Positions 1 to 6,479 of a stretch of 6,670 bases of DNA are shown piece after piece. Each line of letters starts with the position of its first letter. Within the stretch, counting starts at the first letter, position 1. The notes under the pieces are model-generated. The model saw only the letters and a program-made list of their open reading frames with translations. It was not told the DNA's origin and made no database searches. The stretch spans positions 1-6,670 of the forward strand of contig JAOAPG010000220.1 of the NCBI GenBank assembly GCA_025462785.1. Direction: 5' to 3'. The translations under genes were made by a program, and so were the position numbers. The stretch is from Acidobacteriaceae bacterium (GTDB lineage: Bacteria; Acidobacteriota; Terriglobia; Terriglobales; Acidobacteriaceae).

Positions 1-2
1 CT

Positions 3-968
3 CCGGGCAAAAATAGCAAAACCGTCATCCGCGGAGGCGCCGGTATCTTTTATGATCGCTCTGGCCCGGCCCCGATTTCCGATCTGTTGCTCTTGAATGG
101 CATAAATTTGTTCCGCTATATCGTAGAGAATCCTAGCTATCCGATTACGCCCCCTCAAATATCTACTGTGCCGACGAGCGTCGTGGTCTTAGATCCGCGA
201 ACTCGTATTCCTTATACAGTGCAATACAGTGTCGGGGTTGAACAGCAGATCACGGAAAAGAGCACTTTTAGCGCCAGTTATGTCGGGTCCCGTGGGATCG
301 ATTTATTCCGTTCCGTGGATACCAACGCGCCGATAAATGGTACTGGCATACGCCCGAATCCAGCCATAGGCCAAGAGCGCGACATCCAGTCGGATGGCTA
401 CCAGAAGAGTGACGGACTCGAACTGATATTTCGCGGCAAACCAAGCAGGTTCTTCACTGGCCAAGTACAGTACACTTATAGCAAAACCTACAACAACACA
501 AGCGGAATTACCTATTTCCCCGCCAACAGCTATGCTCCAAATGCCGACTGGGCACTATCTGACAACGATCGCAGACACAAATTGGACCTGTTAGGGTCGG
601 TCCCAGTGCAAAAATACTTTACGTTTGGTGTGGCACTCTCTGTCTACTCCGGCAAACCTGTGAATGTAACAACCGGAAGCGACAACAATCACGACGGAAT
701 TGTGAACGATCGTCCTGTGGGGTTCCCGCGCAACTCGATGCCCGGACCAGGTCTTATCGGACTTGATTTAAACATCGGGCATGACTTCGCGTTTTCGAAA
801 TCCGCAAAAGAACCCAAGACGCTAACTGTCGCTCTGAATTCGTTCAATGTACTGAATCATGAAAATGATGTTACGTATATAGGGGTGATTACATCCCCAT
901 TTTTCGGACACGCGGTTGCGGCTCAACCGCCACGTAGAATGCAGCTGGATGTTCAATTTAAGTTTTGA
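3..968 (+). CDS. TonB-dependent-receptor-like outer-membrane beta-barrel protein, C-terminal part (5' end outside window)
   Basis: The frame is open from the left edge to the TGA at 966-968, about 321 codons. The TTG at 87 is therefore an internal codon and not a start. The sequence matches the C-terminal barrel of the large acidobacterial receptors that carry an N-terminal carboxypeptidase-regulatory (Cna-B-like) domain and a plug: an RGGAGIFYDRSGP turn at the left edge, then IPYTVQYSVGVEQQ, ASYVGSRGIDLFRS, a DNDRRHKLDLLG strand and an NDRPVGFPRNS loop preceded by an Asp/Asn-rich stretch (SDNNHDG). Near the end come NSFNVLNHEN and a last strand ending VQFKF. The terminal Phe is the usual outer-membrane barrel assembly signal. 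The family is thought to take up oligosaccharides or other large ligands through TonB; the substrate cannot be read here. It lies on the same strand as the two enzyme genes but is separated from them by a 420-nt gap with a receptor remnant. Confidence 0.88.
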   Translation, partial: PGKNSKTVIRGGAGIFYDRSGPAPISDLLLLNGINLFRYIVENPSYPITPPQISTVPTSVVVLDPRTRIPYTVQYSVGVEQQITEKSTFSASYVGSRGIDLFRSVDTNAPINGTGIRPNPAIGQERDIQSDGYQKSDGLELIFRGKPSRFFTGQVQYTYSKTYNNTSGITYFPANSYAPNADWALSDNDRRHKLDLLGSVPVQKYFTFGVALSVYSGKPVNVTTGSDNNHDGIVNDRPVGFPRNSMPGPGLIGLDLNIGHDFAFSKSAKEPKTLTVALNSFNVLNHENDVTYIGVITSPFFGHAVAAQPPRRMQLDVQFKF

Positions 969-989
969 GCGCGCACAGCCGGATGACAC

Positions 990-1010
990 CGAGGACGCTG
1001 ATAGTCTTCG
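990..1010 (+). terminator. Possible stem-loop after the receptor gene
   Basis: Starting 22 nt after the receptor stop, CGAGGAC (990-996) can pair with GTCTTCG (1004-1010) through 7 base pairs including one G-U, with a 7-nt loop. No T-run follows directly; the nearest is a TTTTT about 30 nt further on. At best this is a weak or factor-assisted terminator or an mRNA 3' end hairpin, and it may be chance. Confidence 0.2.
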
Positions 1011-1140
1011 TGGATTATGAACGATATTTCATCTCTAGCTCGTTTTTGGTTCATTTAAATGCATTACCATCCTTCTCCGGAGACGAGAGTAGCAGCAGTA
1101 GTTGCGATACAAGGCTCGGAGCTCGCGACAAGCTTATCTG

Positions 1141-1339
1141 GCCCCGAGGCAAATGAAGTTGTTTACCCGATGTACATCTACAACGTGCTGAATCACACGA
1201 ATTTTGTGCCACCCACCGGAAACCTGGCCGCGTTCGATGCAACGTGAAGCACGGTTCACAGCGCACGCCAGTTTTATTGCAGCAGCATGGGATGCGGCGG
1301 ATACAATCTACGGTCAAACTAATTCATGGGTACAAATAG
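1141..1339 (+). pseudogene. Decayed C-terminal remnant of a second TonB-receptor-like protein, frameshifted
   Basis: In the frame that starts at 1059 the translation from about 1160 to the stop at 1245-1247 reads YIYNVLNHTNFVPPTGNL, then AAFDAT. This is the penultimate barrel region of the same receptor family as the gene at 3-968, which has SFNVLNHEN at the matching place. At DNA level 1179-1196 and 843-860 differ at only a few positions, mostly third bases. The expected final strand is absent from that frame but appears in the next one: 1292-1327 reads MRRIQSTVKLIH, matching the family's usual R-x-I-Q-x-x-x-K-x-I-aromatic ending, and stops with TAG at 1337-1339. One part of a barrel end spread over two frames, with no upstream barrel, points to a truncated and frameshifted relic. 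The left limit is uncertain, since nothing recognisable lies between 1011 and about 1150. Confidence 0.7.
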
Positions 1340-1382
1340 CCAGCAAAACGCAATACACCAACTTGAACAGGATCTGACTCGC

Positions 1383-1388
1383 AGGTGA
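1383..1388 (+). promoter_or_regulatory. Ribosome binding site for the MmgE/PrpD gene
   Basis: AGGTGA lies 3 nt before the ATG at 1392, with 6 nt between the AGG core and the start codon. This supports the 1392 start, which includes the Tat-like leader. Confidence 0.6.
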
Positions 1389-1391
1389 CCA

Positions 1392-2897
1392 ATGATCAGG
1401 CGCGATTTTGGCAAAACCCTACTCTCGATAGTTGCTTTTTCAGGTGTTCCAAGACTTGCGAGGGGTGTAGTGGCGGAAACACAAAGAAGTTTTCCTGAGG
1501 TACATGGTCTTACCGATTACGTGGCACGCTTCGTCATAGAGACGCAATACCAGGCCATACCAAATGACGTATTGGAGCTGGGAAAAAAGTCCATCCTGGA
1601 TGGTTTCGGACTTGCATTAGCCGGCTCGCGCGCACAAAGCGCACCTCTGTGCTTGCGCTACCTCGATACGCTTGGAATTCGCGACGGAAAATCGACGATT
1701 ATCGGTTCGGCGCGAAAGACCGCGCCACAATTTGCGGCATTCGTGAACGGAGTGTCGATTCACGCCGATGACTACGATGACACCCAACTCTCCGCGGCGA
1801 AAGACCGAGTCTACGGACTGCTTGTGCATCCCACAGTTCCTGTATTGCCTGCAGCTTTTGCCATCGCAGAACAAGGAGGAATCTCGGGAAAGGAATTCAT
1901 GTTGGCCTACCATCTCGGGGTTGAGGTGGAGTGCAAAATCGCAGAAGCCATTTCACCTCGTCATTATCAAGATGGATTCCATTCGAGTGGAACTTGCGGG
2001 CCCTTGGGCTCGGCCGCAGCTTGCGCCAGGCTCATGCATTTAGACGTAACTAAGACCCTGAATGCGTTTGGCGTGGCTGCTGCCGAATCCGGTGGGCTTG
2101 GTGAAAACTTCGGAACCATGACCAAGCCATTTCAGGCGGGGCACGCTGCTGAGAGCGGCTTTGAGGCTGCGCAGCTGGCTGCGATTGGTTGGACTGCCGC
2201 TAAGCAGATTCTCGAAGCGAAGCGCGGTTTCTTTCATGCATTCGGCGGATCTTTTGAGCCCGCTTACATTATGGACCGGCTGGGAAAGCCCTGGACGTTC
2301 GCCTCCCCAGGCGTTTCTCTGAAACCTTATCCCTCTGGTTCCCTAAGCCATCCCGCAATGACAGAAATGATGCGGTTAATAGAAAAAAACAATATTGTCG
2401 CATCCCAGGTCGAAAAGGTGGATCTCGGCGCGAACTCCAACATGATGGCTGCACTGATACATCACCATCCGCAAACCGGATTGGAAGCGAAGTTCAGCAT
2501 GGAGTTCTGCCTCGCTATATTGTTGCTGGAAAGAAAGGCTGGACTTGGGCAGTTTACCAATCAGGTGGTCCTGCGTTCGGATGTCCAGGAGATGATCGCA
2601 AAGGTTAATTACTACGTGGACCCGGAAGCGGAGCAAGCAGGCTTCGACAAGATGACGTCCATCCTAAGGATCCATTTGAAGAACGGCGAGGTCATCTCTG
2701 GCCGGGCGGAATTTGGTAAAGGTAGCCCAGCCGATCCCATGAGCTTCGAAGAAGCAGCCGTAAAGTTTAGGGGATGCGGCGAATACGCCGAATGGCCAAA
2801 AGAGAAAACTGAAAACATCATTGCATTTGTAAAAAACTTGGAAAATGCTCCCGACTTGAGAGAGCTGGCGCCAATGCTCAGCAGCGAGAAAGCGTGA
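1392..2897 (+). CDS. MmgE/PrpD family protein with a Tat-like N-terminal leader
   Basis: The 501-aa product spans the whole MmgE/PrpD fold, as known from 2-methylcitrate dehydratase, cis-aconitate decarboxylase and iminodisuccinate epimerase. Family landmarks in order are: a helical start at TDYVARFV (41-48), AAFVNGVSIHADDYDDTQ (115-132; the H-x-x-D-x-DD active-site segment), VHPTVPVLPAAFAIAE (145-160), the Gly/Ala helix GTCGPLGSAAACA (200-212), TKPFQAGHAAESG (244-256), KPYPSGSLSHPAM (311-323) and TGLEAKFSMEFCLA (362-375). The reaction cannot be assigned: dehydration, epimerisation and decarboxylation of di- or tricarboxylic acids all occur in this family. About 14 residues separate DDT from HPT, longer than in mammalian cis-aconitate decarboxylase, so this is a distinct subfamily. 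Residues 1-29 (RRDFGK, a short hydrophobic stretch, VVA before E29) resemble a Tat signal, unusual for this normally cytoplasmic family. The dehydrogenase gene follows after 10 nt, so the two probably form an operon. Confidence 0.9.
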   Translation: MIRRDFGKTLLSIVAFSGVPRLARGVVAETQRSFPEVHGLTDYVARFVIETQYQAIPNDVLELGKKSILDGFGLALAGSRAQSAPLCLRYLDTLGIRDGKSTIIGSARKTAPQFAAFVNGVSIHADDYDDTQLSAAKDRVYGLLVHPTVPVLPAAFAIAEQGGISGKEFMLAYHLGVEVECKIAEAISPRHYQDGFHSSGTCGPLGSAAACARLMHLDVTKTLNAFGVAAAESGGLGENFGTMTKPFQAGHAAESGFEAAQLAAIGWTAAKQILEAKRGFFHAFGGSFEPAYIMDRLGKPWTFASPGVSLKPYPSGSLSHPAMTEMMRLIEKNNIVASQVEKVDLGANSNMMAALIHHHPQTGLEAKFSMEFCLAILLLERKAGLGQFTNQVVLRSDVQEMIAKVNYYVDPEAEQAGFDKMTSILRIHLKNGEVISGRAEFGKGSPADPMSFEEAAVKFRGCGEYAEWPKEKTENIIAFVKNLENAPDLRELAPMLSSEKA

Positions 2898-2907
2898 AAT
2901 CCCAACT

Positions 2908-4017
2908 ATGAAGACTTTTAAAATCGCAGTCATTGCTGGAGATGGACTTGGCAAGGAAGTAGTTCCAGAGGGAATCCGGGTCTTAGAAGCAGCCAGCTCG
3001 CTGTTCGGTTTCAAACTCGATTGGCAGGAGTTTGATTGGAGCTGCGAGATGTACGTGAAGACCGGTGTGATGATGCCGGCCGATGGAATACAAACATTGC
3101 AAGCCTTCGACGCCATTTTTCTCGGAGCCGTGGGGCATCCGGATGTTCCGGATCACATTTCATTGTGGGGTTTGCTGATTCCGATCCGCCGGAAATTTCG
3201 CCAATATGTAAATCTACGTCCAGTGCGTCTTTTCGCTGGCATTGAAACACCTCTTAAGAATTGGCAACCTGGCCAGATTGATTTTTGCGTTGTTCGCGAA
3301 AACAACGAAGGAGAATACTCAAATATTGGTGGGCGCCTCTACGAAGGCACCGAGGATGAAATCGCGGTTCAGCAAACTGTTTTTACAAAGCGGGGAGTCA
3401 ATCGTATTTTGCGCTACGCATTTGACCTCGCCGACAAACGGAAAAAGCATGTCACGTCCGCGACCAAATCAAATGGCATTATTCACACCATGCCGTTCTG
3501 GGATGAGTGTTTTCAAGCGATGGCTAAAGACCACCCCGGCATTCGCACCGATCAATATCATATCGATATCCTGACTGCTCATTTCGTACGGCACCCCGAC
3601 TGGTTCGACGTTGTTGTAGGATCCAATCTTTTCGGAGACATCCTGTCGGACTTGGGCCCCGCGGTTGTCGGATCCATCGGTATTGCGCCGTCTGCAAATC
3701 TCAATCCGGAGAGGGAATTTCCCTCTATGTTCGAGCCGGTGCATGGCTCTGCTCCCGATATCGCTGGGAAGGGGATTGCTAATCCCATCGGGCAGATCTG
3801 GTCGGGGGCAATGATGCTACGTCATCTCGGCGAATCCAATGCTGCTGACGCGGTTGAAAAAGCGATTGAGCAAGTCTTGGCAAGAGGCGAAGTTAGAACG
3901 CCTGATATTGGCGGCAAGGCCAAAACCAGCGAGTTGGGGAAAGCAATCGCGCTTGATGTCGCCGGAAAATCATCGGAAGAGTTACGTCCCGCTAACTCAC
4001 GCGCGCTTCAAACGTGA
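2908..4017 (+). CDS. ttuC: Tartrate / D-malate dehydrogenase-type beta-decarboxylating dehydrogenase (TtuC/DmlA family)
   Basis: This 369-aa protein belongs to the isocitrate/3-isopropylmalate/tartrate dehydrogenase superfamily and is cytoplasmic. Known TtuC and DmlA enzymes oxidise tartrate, D-malate or related 2-hydroxyacids with NAD+ and a divalent metal, some with decarboxylation. Visible signatures: AVIAGDGLGKEV (7-18), SLWGLLIPIR with R94, VNLRPVRL with R104, VVRENNEGEYS with R130 and Y137, TSATKSN with K187, D220 in YHIDILTAHFV, and SNLFGDILSDLGPA with metal-ligand D244 and D248. EPVHGSAPDIAGKGIANPIG (276-295) is the cofactor loop, with D284 in the NAD-type context. The ATKSNG..H-MPFWDE and GSIGIAPSANLNPE segments favour TtuC/DmlA over LeuB or Icd. 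Length is typical. No strong Shine-Dalgarno precedes the ATG, so translation is probably coupled to the gene 10 nt upstream. The last 10 bp overlap the convergent kinase gene. The exact substrate is not proven. Confidence 0.9.
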   Translation: MKTFKIAVIAGDGLGKEVVPEGIRVLEAASSLFGFKLDWQEFDWSCEMYVKTGVMMPADGIQTLQAFDAIFLGAVGHPDVPDHISLWGLLIPIRRKFRQYVNLRPVRLFAGIETPLKNWQPGQIDFCVVRENNEGEYSNIGGRLYEGTEDEIAVQQTVFTKRGVNRILRYAFDLADKRKKHVTSATKSNGIIHTMPFWDECFQAMAKDHPGIRTDQYHIDILTAHFVRHPDWFDVVVGSNLFGDILSDLGPAVVGSIGIAPSANLNPEREFPSMFEPVHGSAPDIAGKGIANPIGQIWSGAMMLRHLGESNAADAVEKAIEQVLARGEVRTPDIGGKAKTSELGKAIALDVAGKSSEELRPANSRALQT

Positions 4018-5447
4018 GCGACATGTTCGGGAACCGCGGAACTGGGTGCCGATGAAGTTGCAGCCGGCCATTCGACTCGAAAAATGCTGCCCTTGCCTTC
4101 CGTGCTGAACACTTTGACGATCGCTCCGTGAGCGGTGCAGATAGCTTTCACAATTGATAGGCCAAGACCAGAGCCACCCGACAAACGGGAACGTGCCTTG
4201 TCAGCGCGATAGAAGCGCTCAAAAATGTGGGGAAGAGATTCATTAGCGATACCGACCCCATTGTCCTCAATTTCTAAAATCGCATTTTCCCTGTCATTCT
4301 TCACAGATAACTTCACCCATCCCGAGTCCGAAGTGTACTTGATCGCATTGTCCAGAAGATTTGCGATTACCTGACGCAAGCGAATCTCATCGGCTTCCAC
4401 AACCACGCCTGTGTCCGCTTGGAAATGCAGCACGATTGATTTCTCGTCGGCAAGCAATCGCAGCTGATCAGCTGTAGAAAGAGCGACTGCGCCCAAGTCG
4501 ACTCGTGCTCGCCCTGCAGACTCCTCGCCTGCATCTAGACGGGAGATTGCCAGCAGTTGATCGACAATTTTTGAGAGACGATCGCTCTCCTCGAGAACAC
4601 TGCCTATGACTTCCATCTGCTCGGTTGTGACACCATTGGCTGCGAGCGCCTCCAGTTCTCCCCGAATGATGGTTAACGGCGTCCTCAGCTCGTGCGAGAC
4701 ATCGGCTGAGAAGCGGCTGATGTGCTGGAAAGAATCATCTAAGCGCCCAATCATATGATTTAGAGAGTTTGAGAGACGTTCGATTTCATCCCCTGAATTC
4801 ACTGATGGTAGCCGCTCGCTTAAATTTCTGGAGCTAACTCTTTCCGCGTGCGCGGCAATATAATTGACTGGCTCCAAAGCACGCTGCATGACCCAGTAGC
4901 CGCCGCCAACGGCGCACGCGACTATGAGAGGCGTACCGAAAGCAAGAATAAGAAGGAGGCCATGGAGAACACTTCGAATCTGCTGGTAGGGAGCGCCCTC
5001 TTCAATCAGAAATTTCTTACCATCTTTCGTAGTGAACGGATACCGGTGAATTAGAAGTTCGGTGTCGCCCACTATTTCGCGACGGTCAGAAGCCGTCACG
5101 CGGTTTGTAGCAGCGGGAACGCGCGAGGAATCAAAAGATCCGTCCTTTGGCTGGCCTGAGCGATACAGGACCGATCCATCGTGCCGGGTGATGCGAATAA
5201 ATCGTCCGTTTATTTCAGGCGCGAGTTCACTGGTTTCTCCGACGACGTATTCTTCTCCCCTTTGGGTGACTTCGTCCACTAATTTCTCGCCAATCACACG
5301 AGTTTGTTCCGCCATTTCCTGGTGCAAACTCGCATCCAGGAAATGTTCCAGTCCAAGATAGACGGACGCACTAAATACGATCAACGAGATCGTCAATAGG
5401 CCGGCATACCAGGCTGTCATTCGAAACCGTAGAGATCGAGTATTCAA
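4008..5447 (-). CDS. Membrane sensor histidine kinase (HAMP-HisKA-HATPase_c)
   Basis: A 479-aa inner-membrane kinase. TM1 is about residues 13-33, a periplasmic sensor domain about 34-160, TM2 about 161-187 and HAMP about 188-240. The dimerisation/phosphoacceptor helix has FSADVSHELRTPLT with H252. The ATPase domain has N-box RQVIANLLDNAIKYT (358-372), G1 DNGVGI (395-400), F-box IFERFYR (408-414) and G2 GGSGLGLSIVKA (424-435). All catalytic boxes are intact. The order and TM spacing fit the CusS/heavy-metal-type and other OmpR-partner kinases, but the ligand cannot be read. The gene starts with TTG at 5447-5445, supported by AGGTGA (5456-5451) 3 nt upstream. Its TTGA overlaps the stop of the response regulator gene, so the two are co-translated. 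The stop lies inside the end of the convergent dehydrogenase gene. Confidence 0.93.
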   Translation of the reverse strand: MNTRSLRFRMTAWYAGLLTISLIVFSASVYLGLEHFLDASLHQEMAEQTRVIGEKLVDEVTQRGEEYVVGETSELAPEINGRFIRITRHDGSVLYRSGQPKDGSFDSSRVPAATNRVTASDRREIVGDTELLIHRYPFTTKDGKKFLIEEGAPYQQIRSVLHGLLLILAFGTPLIVACAVGGGYWVMQRALEPVNYIAAHAERVSSRNLSERLPSVNSGDEIERLSNSLNHMIGRLDDSFQHISRFSADVSHELRTPLTIIRGELEALAANGVTTEQMEVIGSVLEESDRLSKIVDQLLAISRLDAGEESAGRARVDLGAVALSTADQLRLLADEKSIVLHFQADTGVVVEADEIRLRQVIANLLDNAIKYTSDSGWVKLSVKNDRENAILEIEDNGVGIANESLPHIFERFYRADKARSRLSGGSGLGLSIVKAICTAHGAIVKVFSTEGKGSIFRVEWPAATSSAPSSAVPEHVAHV

Positions 5448-6124
5448 TTTTCACCTGCATCGTTAATTGCGTAACCCACTCCTCGAATAGTTCGAATCAG
5501 CTTGCGATTGTGAGAGCTATCGATCTTGCTGCGAAGGTGCCGAACATACACGTCCACGATATTTGTGATGCCATCGAAGCTCTGGTCCCAGACATGTTCG
5601 ATGATCATTGTGCGCGACAGAACCCGCCCTGCATTCGACATTAAATATTCCAGCAATGCATATTCCTTTGAAGTGAGATCGACCCGTTTCCCGGCTCTCT
5701 TCACTTGCTGGGAAAGACGGTCGAGTTCGAGATCGTCCACATGAATGGAGCTGGCGCGATTTACCGGTCCGCGACGCAAGAGGGCTTTAACTCGTGCGAG
5801 CAGCTCCGCAAACGCGAATGGCTTCGTCAAGTAGTCGTCGGCTCCCGCCTCAAAAATTCCGAGTTTGTCCTGCAGCCCATCCCGCGCGGTCAGCACCAGC
5901 ACGGGTACAGTGGTATTCTTGCGGCGGATGAGCCTTAAGACTTCTTCGCCGCTAATCTTCGGCAACATCAAATCGAGGATGATTAGATCGTAATGATATG
6001 TCTGGCCCAACTCCATGCCACTTAGACCATCCACTGCCGTATCCACCGCATAGCGTTCGGCACTTAGTCCACGGCCAATGAAGCTTGACACTTTTGGCTC
6101 ATCTTCGATCAGCAAAATACGCAT
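5444..6124 (-). CDS. OmpR/PhoB-family response regulator
   Basis: A 226-aa cytoplasmic transcription factor. The receiver domain (1-115) has the acidic pair E7/D8, phosphoacceptor D51 in LIILDLMLP, T79 in VLVLTA, and K101 in YLTKPF, so it should be phosphorylatable. A short linker leads to a winged-helix DNA-binding domain (about 128-222) with LTSKEYALLEYL (150-161), GRVLSRTMIIEHVWD (166-180), the recognition helix TNIVDVYVRHLRSKID (187-202) and the wing RTIRGVGYAI (211-220). Length is normal for the family. It is the first gene of the minus-strand pair and should be the cognate partner of the kinase at 4008-5447. Only a weak GGGTG precedes the ATG. It is divergent from the dctA-like gene at 6480, which makes that gene and its own promoter plausible targets; this is inference from position only. 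Confidence 0.94.
   Translation of the reverse strand: MRILLIEDEPKVSSFIGRGLSAERYAVDTAVDGLSGMELGQTYHYDLIILDLMLPKISGEEVLRLIRRKNTTVPVLVLTARDGLQDKLGIFEAGADDYLTKPFAFAELLARVKALLRRGPVNRASSIHVDDLELDRLSQQVKRAGKRVDLTSKEYALLEYLMSNAGRVLSRTMIIEHVWDQSFDGITNIVDVYVRHLRSKIDSSHNRKLIRTIRGVGYAINDAGEN
5451..5456 (-). promoter_or_regulatory. Ribosome binding site deciding the TTG start of the kinase
   Basis: On the minus strand AGGTGA sits within the last codons of the response regulator gene, 3 nt before the TTG at 5447-5445 (7 nt from the AGG core). It favours TTG over the next in-frame ATG at 5420-5418, ten codons in. Confidence 0.6.
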
Positions 6125-6307
6125 GGCACCCGATTCCCGAAAACCAAGTTGACTGAAAGCAAAGCCGGCAAAACAATTGAGTTATCGCGGCAGAAGTGCC
6201 CTCGATGCCGCTTTTTATACCACTTGCGGCAGAGGAATTGTATTATCCGAGAGCGCGACTTACAAAGAGAAAGCACTGGGGTCGGTGACATCGCGGGTTG
6301 GTAAACG

Positions 6308-6325
6308 AATCTTAATCTTCGATTC
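6308..6325. repeat. Tandem AATCTT repeat overlapping a GAATC/GATTC inverted repeat
   Basis: AATCTT occurs twice in a row (6308-6313 and 6314-6319). GAATC (6307-6311) and GATTC (6321-6325) form an inverted repeat across it, and further ATTC copies follow at 6331-6334 and 6337-6340. OmpR-family regulators bind short direct repeats, so this could be an operator for the adjacent response regulator. The hexamer spacing of 6 nt is shorter than the usual 10-11 nt, which weakens that reading. Confidence 0.3.
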
Positions 6326-6331
6326 AGGTAA

Positions 6332-6360
6332 TTCTCATTCACCTTATGGCACTGTACTAT
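6332..6360 (+). promoter_or_regulatory. Weak sigma-70-like promoter candidate for the dctA-like gene
   Basis: TTCTCA (6332-6337) and TACTAT (6355-6360) are separated by 17 nt and each match the consensus at 4 of 6 positions. The position just downstream of the AATCTT repeats is suggestive, but matches this weak are common by chance. Confidence 0.22.
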
Positions 6361-6449
6361 GACTGTAACGCCGACAATTCTGTTATGCCTCTTCCGGCGA
6401 GTGCTTCGAATCTGACTGAACGGGAGCTCCGCTGAGACGAGCTGTGCAA

Positions 6450-6461
6450 AATGGCGCCATT
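6450..6461. repeat. 12-bp perfect palindrome upstream of the dctA-like start
   Basis: AATGGCGCCATT reads the same on both strands and ends 18 nt before the ATG at 6480. It could be an operator for a dimeric regulator. No T-run follows, so it is not a terminator. A second, shorter palindrome GGAGCTCC lies at 6423-6430. Confidence 0.3.
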
Positions 6462-6479
6462 CTACTGCTTTCCTAACTC

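Larger units (their letters stand above)
969..1391. other. Gene-poor gap between receptor and enzyme operon
   Basis: About 420 nt without an intact gene. It holds the possible hairpin at 990-1010, a 10-bp perfect palindrome TCTCCGGAGA at 1074-1083, and the receptor relic at about 1141-1339. The short frames at 965-1156 and 1051-1317 (minus) show no family resemblance, and low-complexity Ser runs occur in one of them. No convincing -35/-10 pair was seen directly upstream of the gene at 1392, so the promoter of the enzyme pair is not located; read-through from the receptor gene remains possible. Confidence 0.6.
6125..6479. other. Divergent intergenic region between the regulator pair and the dctA-like gene
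   Basis: About 355 nt between the two divergent start codons, with no supported gene. Short frames at 6109-6342 (minus) and 6177-6362 (plus) have no recognisable family features. The region holds a tandem AATCTT repeat (6308-6319), ATTC-rich spacing just downstream, a weak plus-strand promoter candidate (6332-6360), a TATAAA on the minus strand (about 6219-6214) without a good -35, and a 12-bp palindrome (6450-6461). Confidence 0.6.

Noticed and set aside
87..89. TTG at 87 as the start of the receptor gene
   Set aside because: The frame continues upstream to the window edge with family-typical sequence (RGGAGIFYDRSGP), so this is an internal Leu codon.
965..1156. 63-aa plus-strand frame overlapping the receptor stop
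   Set aside because: No family resemblance, Ser-run low complexity, and the receptor relic lies in other frames over its end.
1051..1317. 88-aa minus-strand frame with many Cys and Arg residues
   Set aside because: It is antisense to the receptor relic; its Cys/Arg-rich composition is typical of a chance frame.
2664..3116. 150-aa minus-strand frame across the PrpD/dehydrogenase junction
   Set aside because: It lies opposite two strongly supported genes and shows no domain of its own.
3242..3574. 110-aa plus-strand frame inside the dehydrogenase gene
   Set aside because: It is an out-of-frame shadow of conserved TtuC/DmlA sequence.
4008..6124. Assigning the two-component pair as DcuSR/DctBD-type dicarboxylate sensors
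   Set aside because: The regulator is OmpR/PhoB-type with a winged helix and the kinase has HAMP plus a HisKA domain with no visible PAS/CitA-like sensor, so the neighbourhood alone does not justify the name.
6109..6342. 77-aa minus-strand frame upstream of the response regulator
   Set aside because: It overlaps the regulator start, has a Cys/Arg-rich random composition and no recognisable motif.
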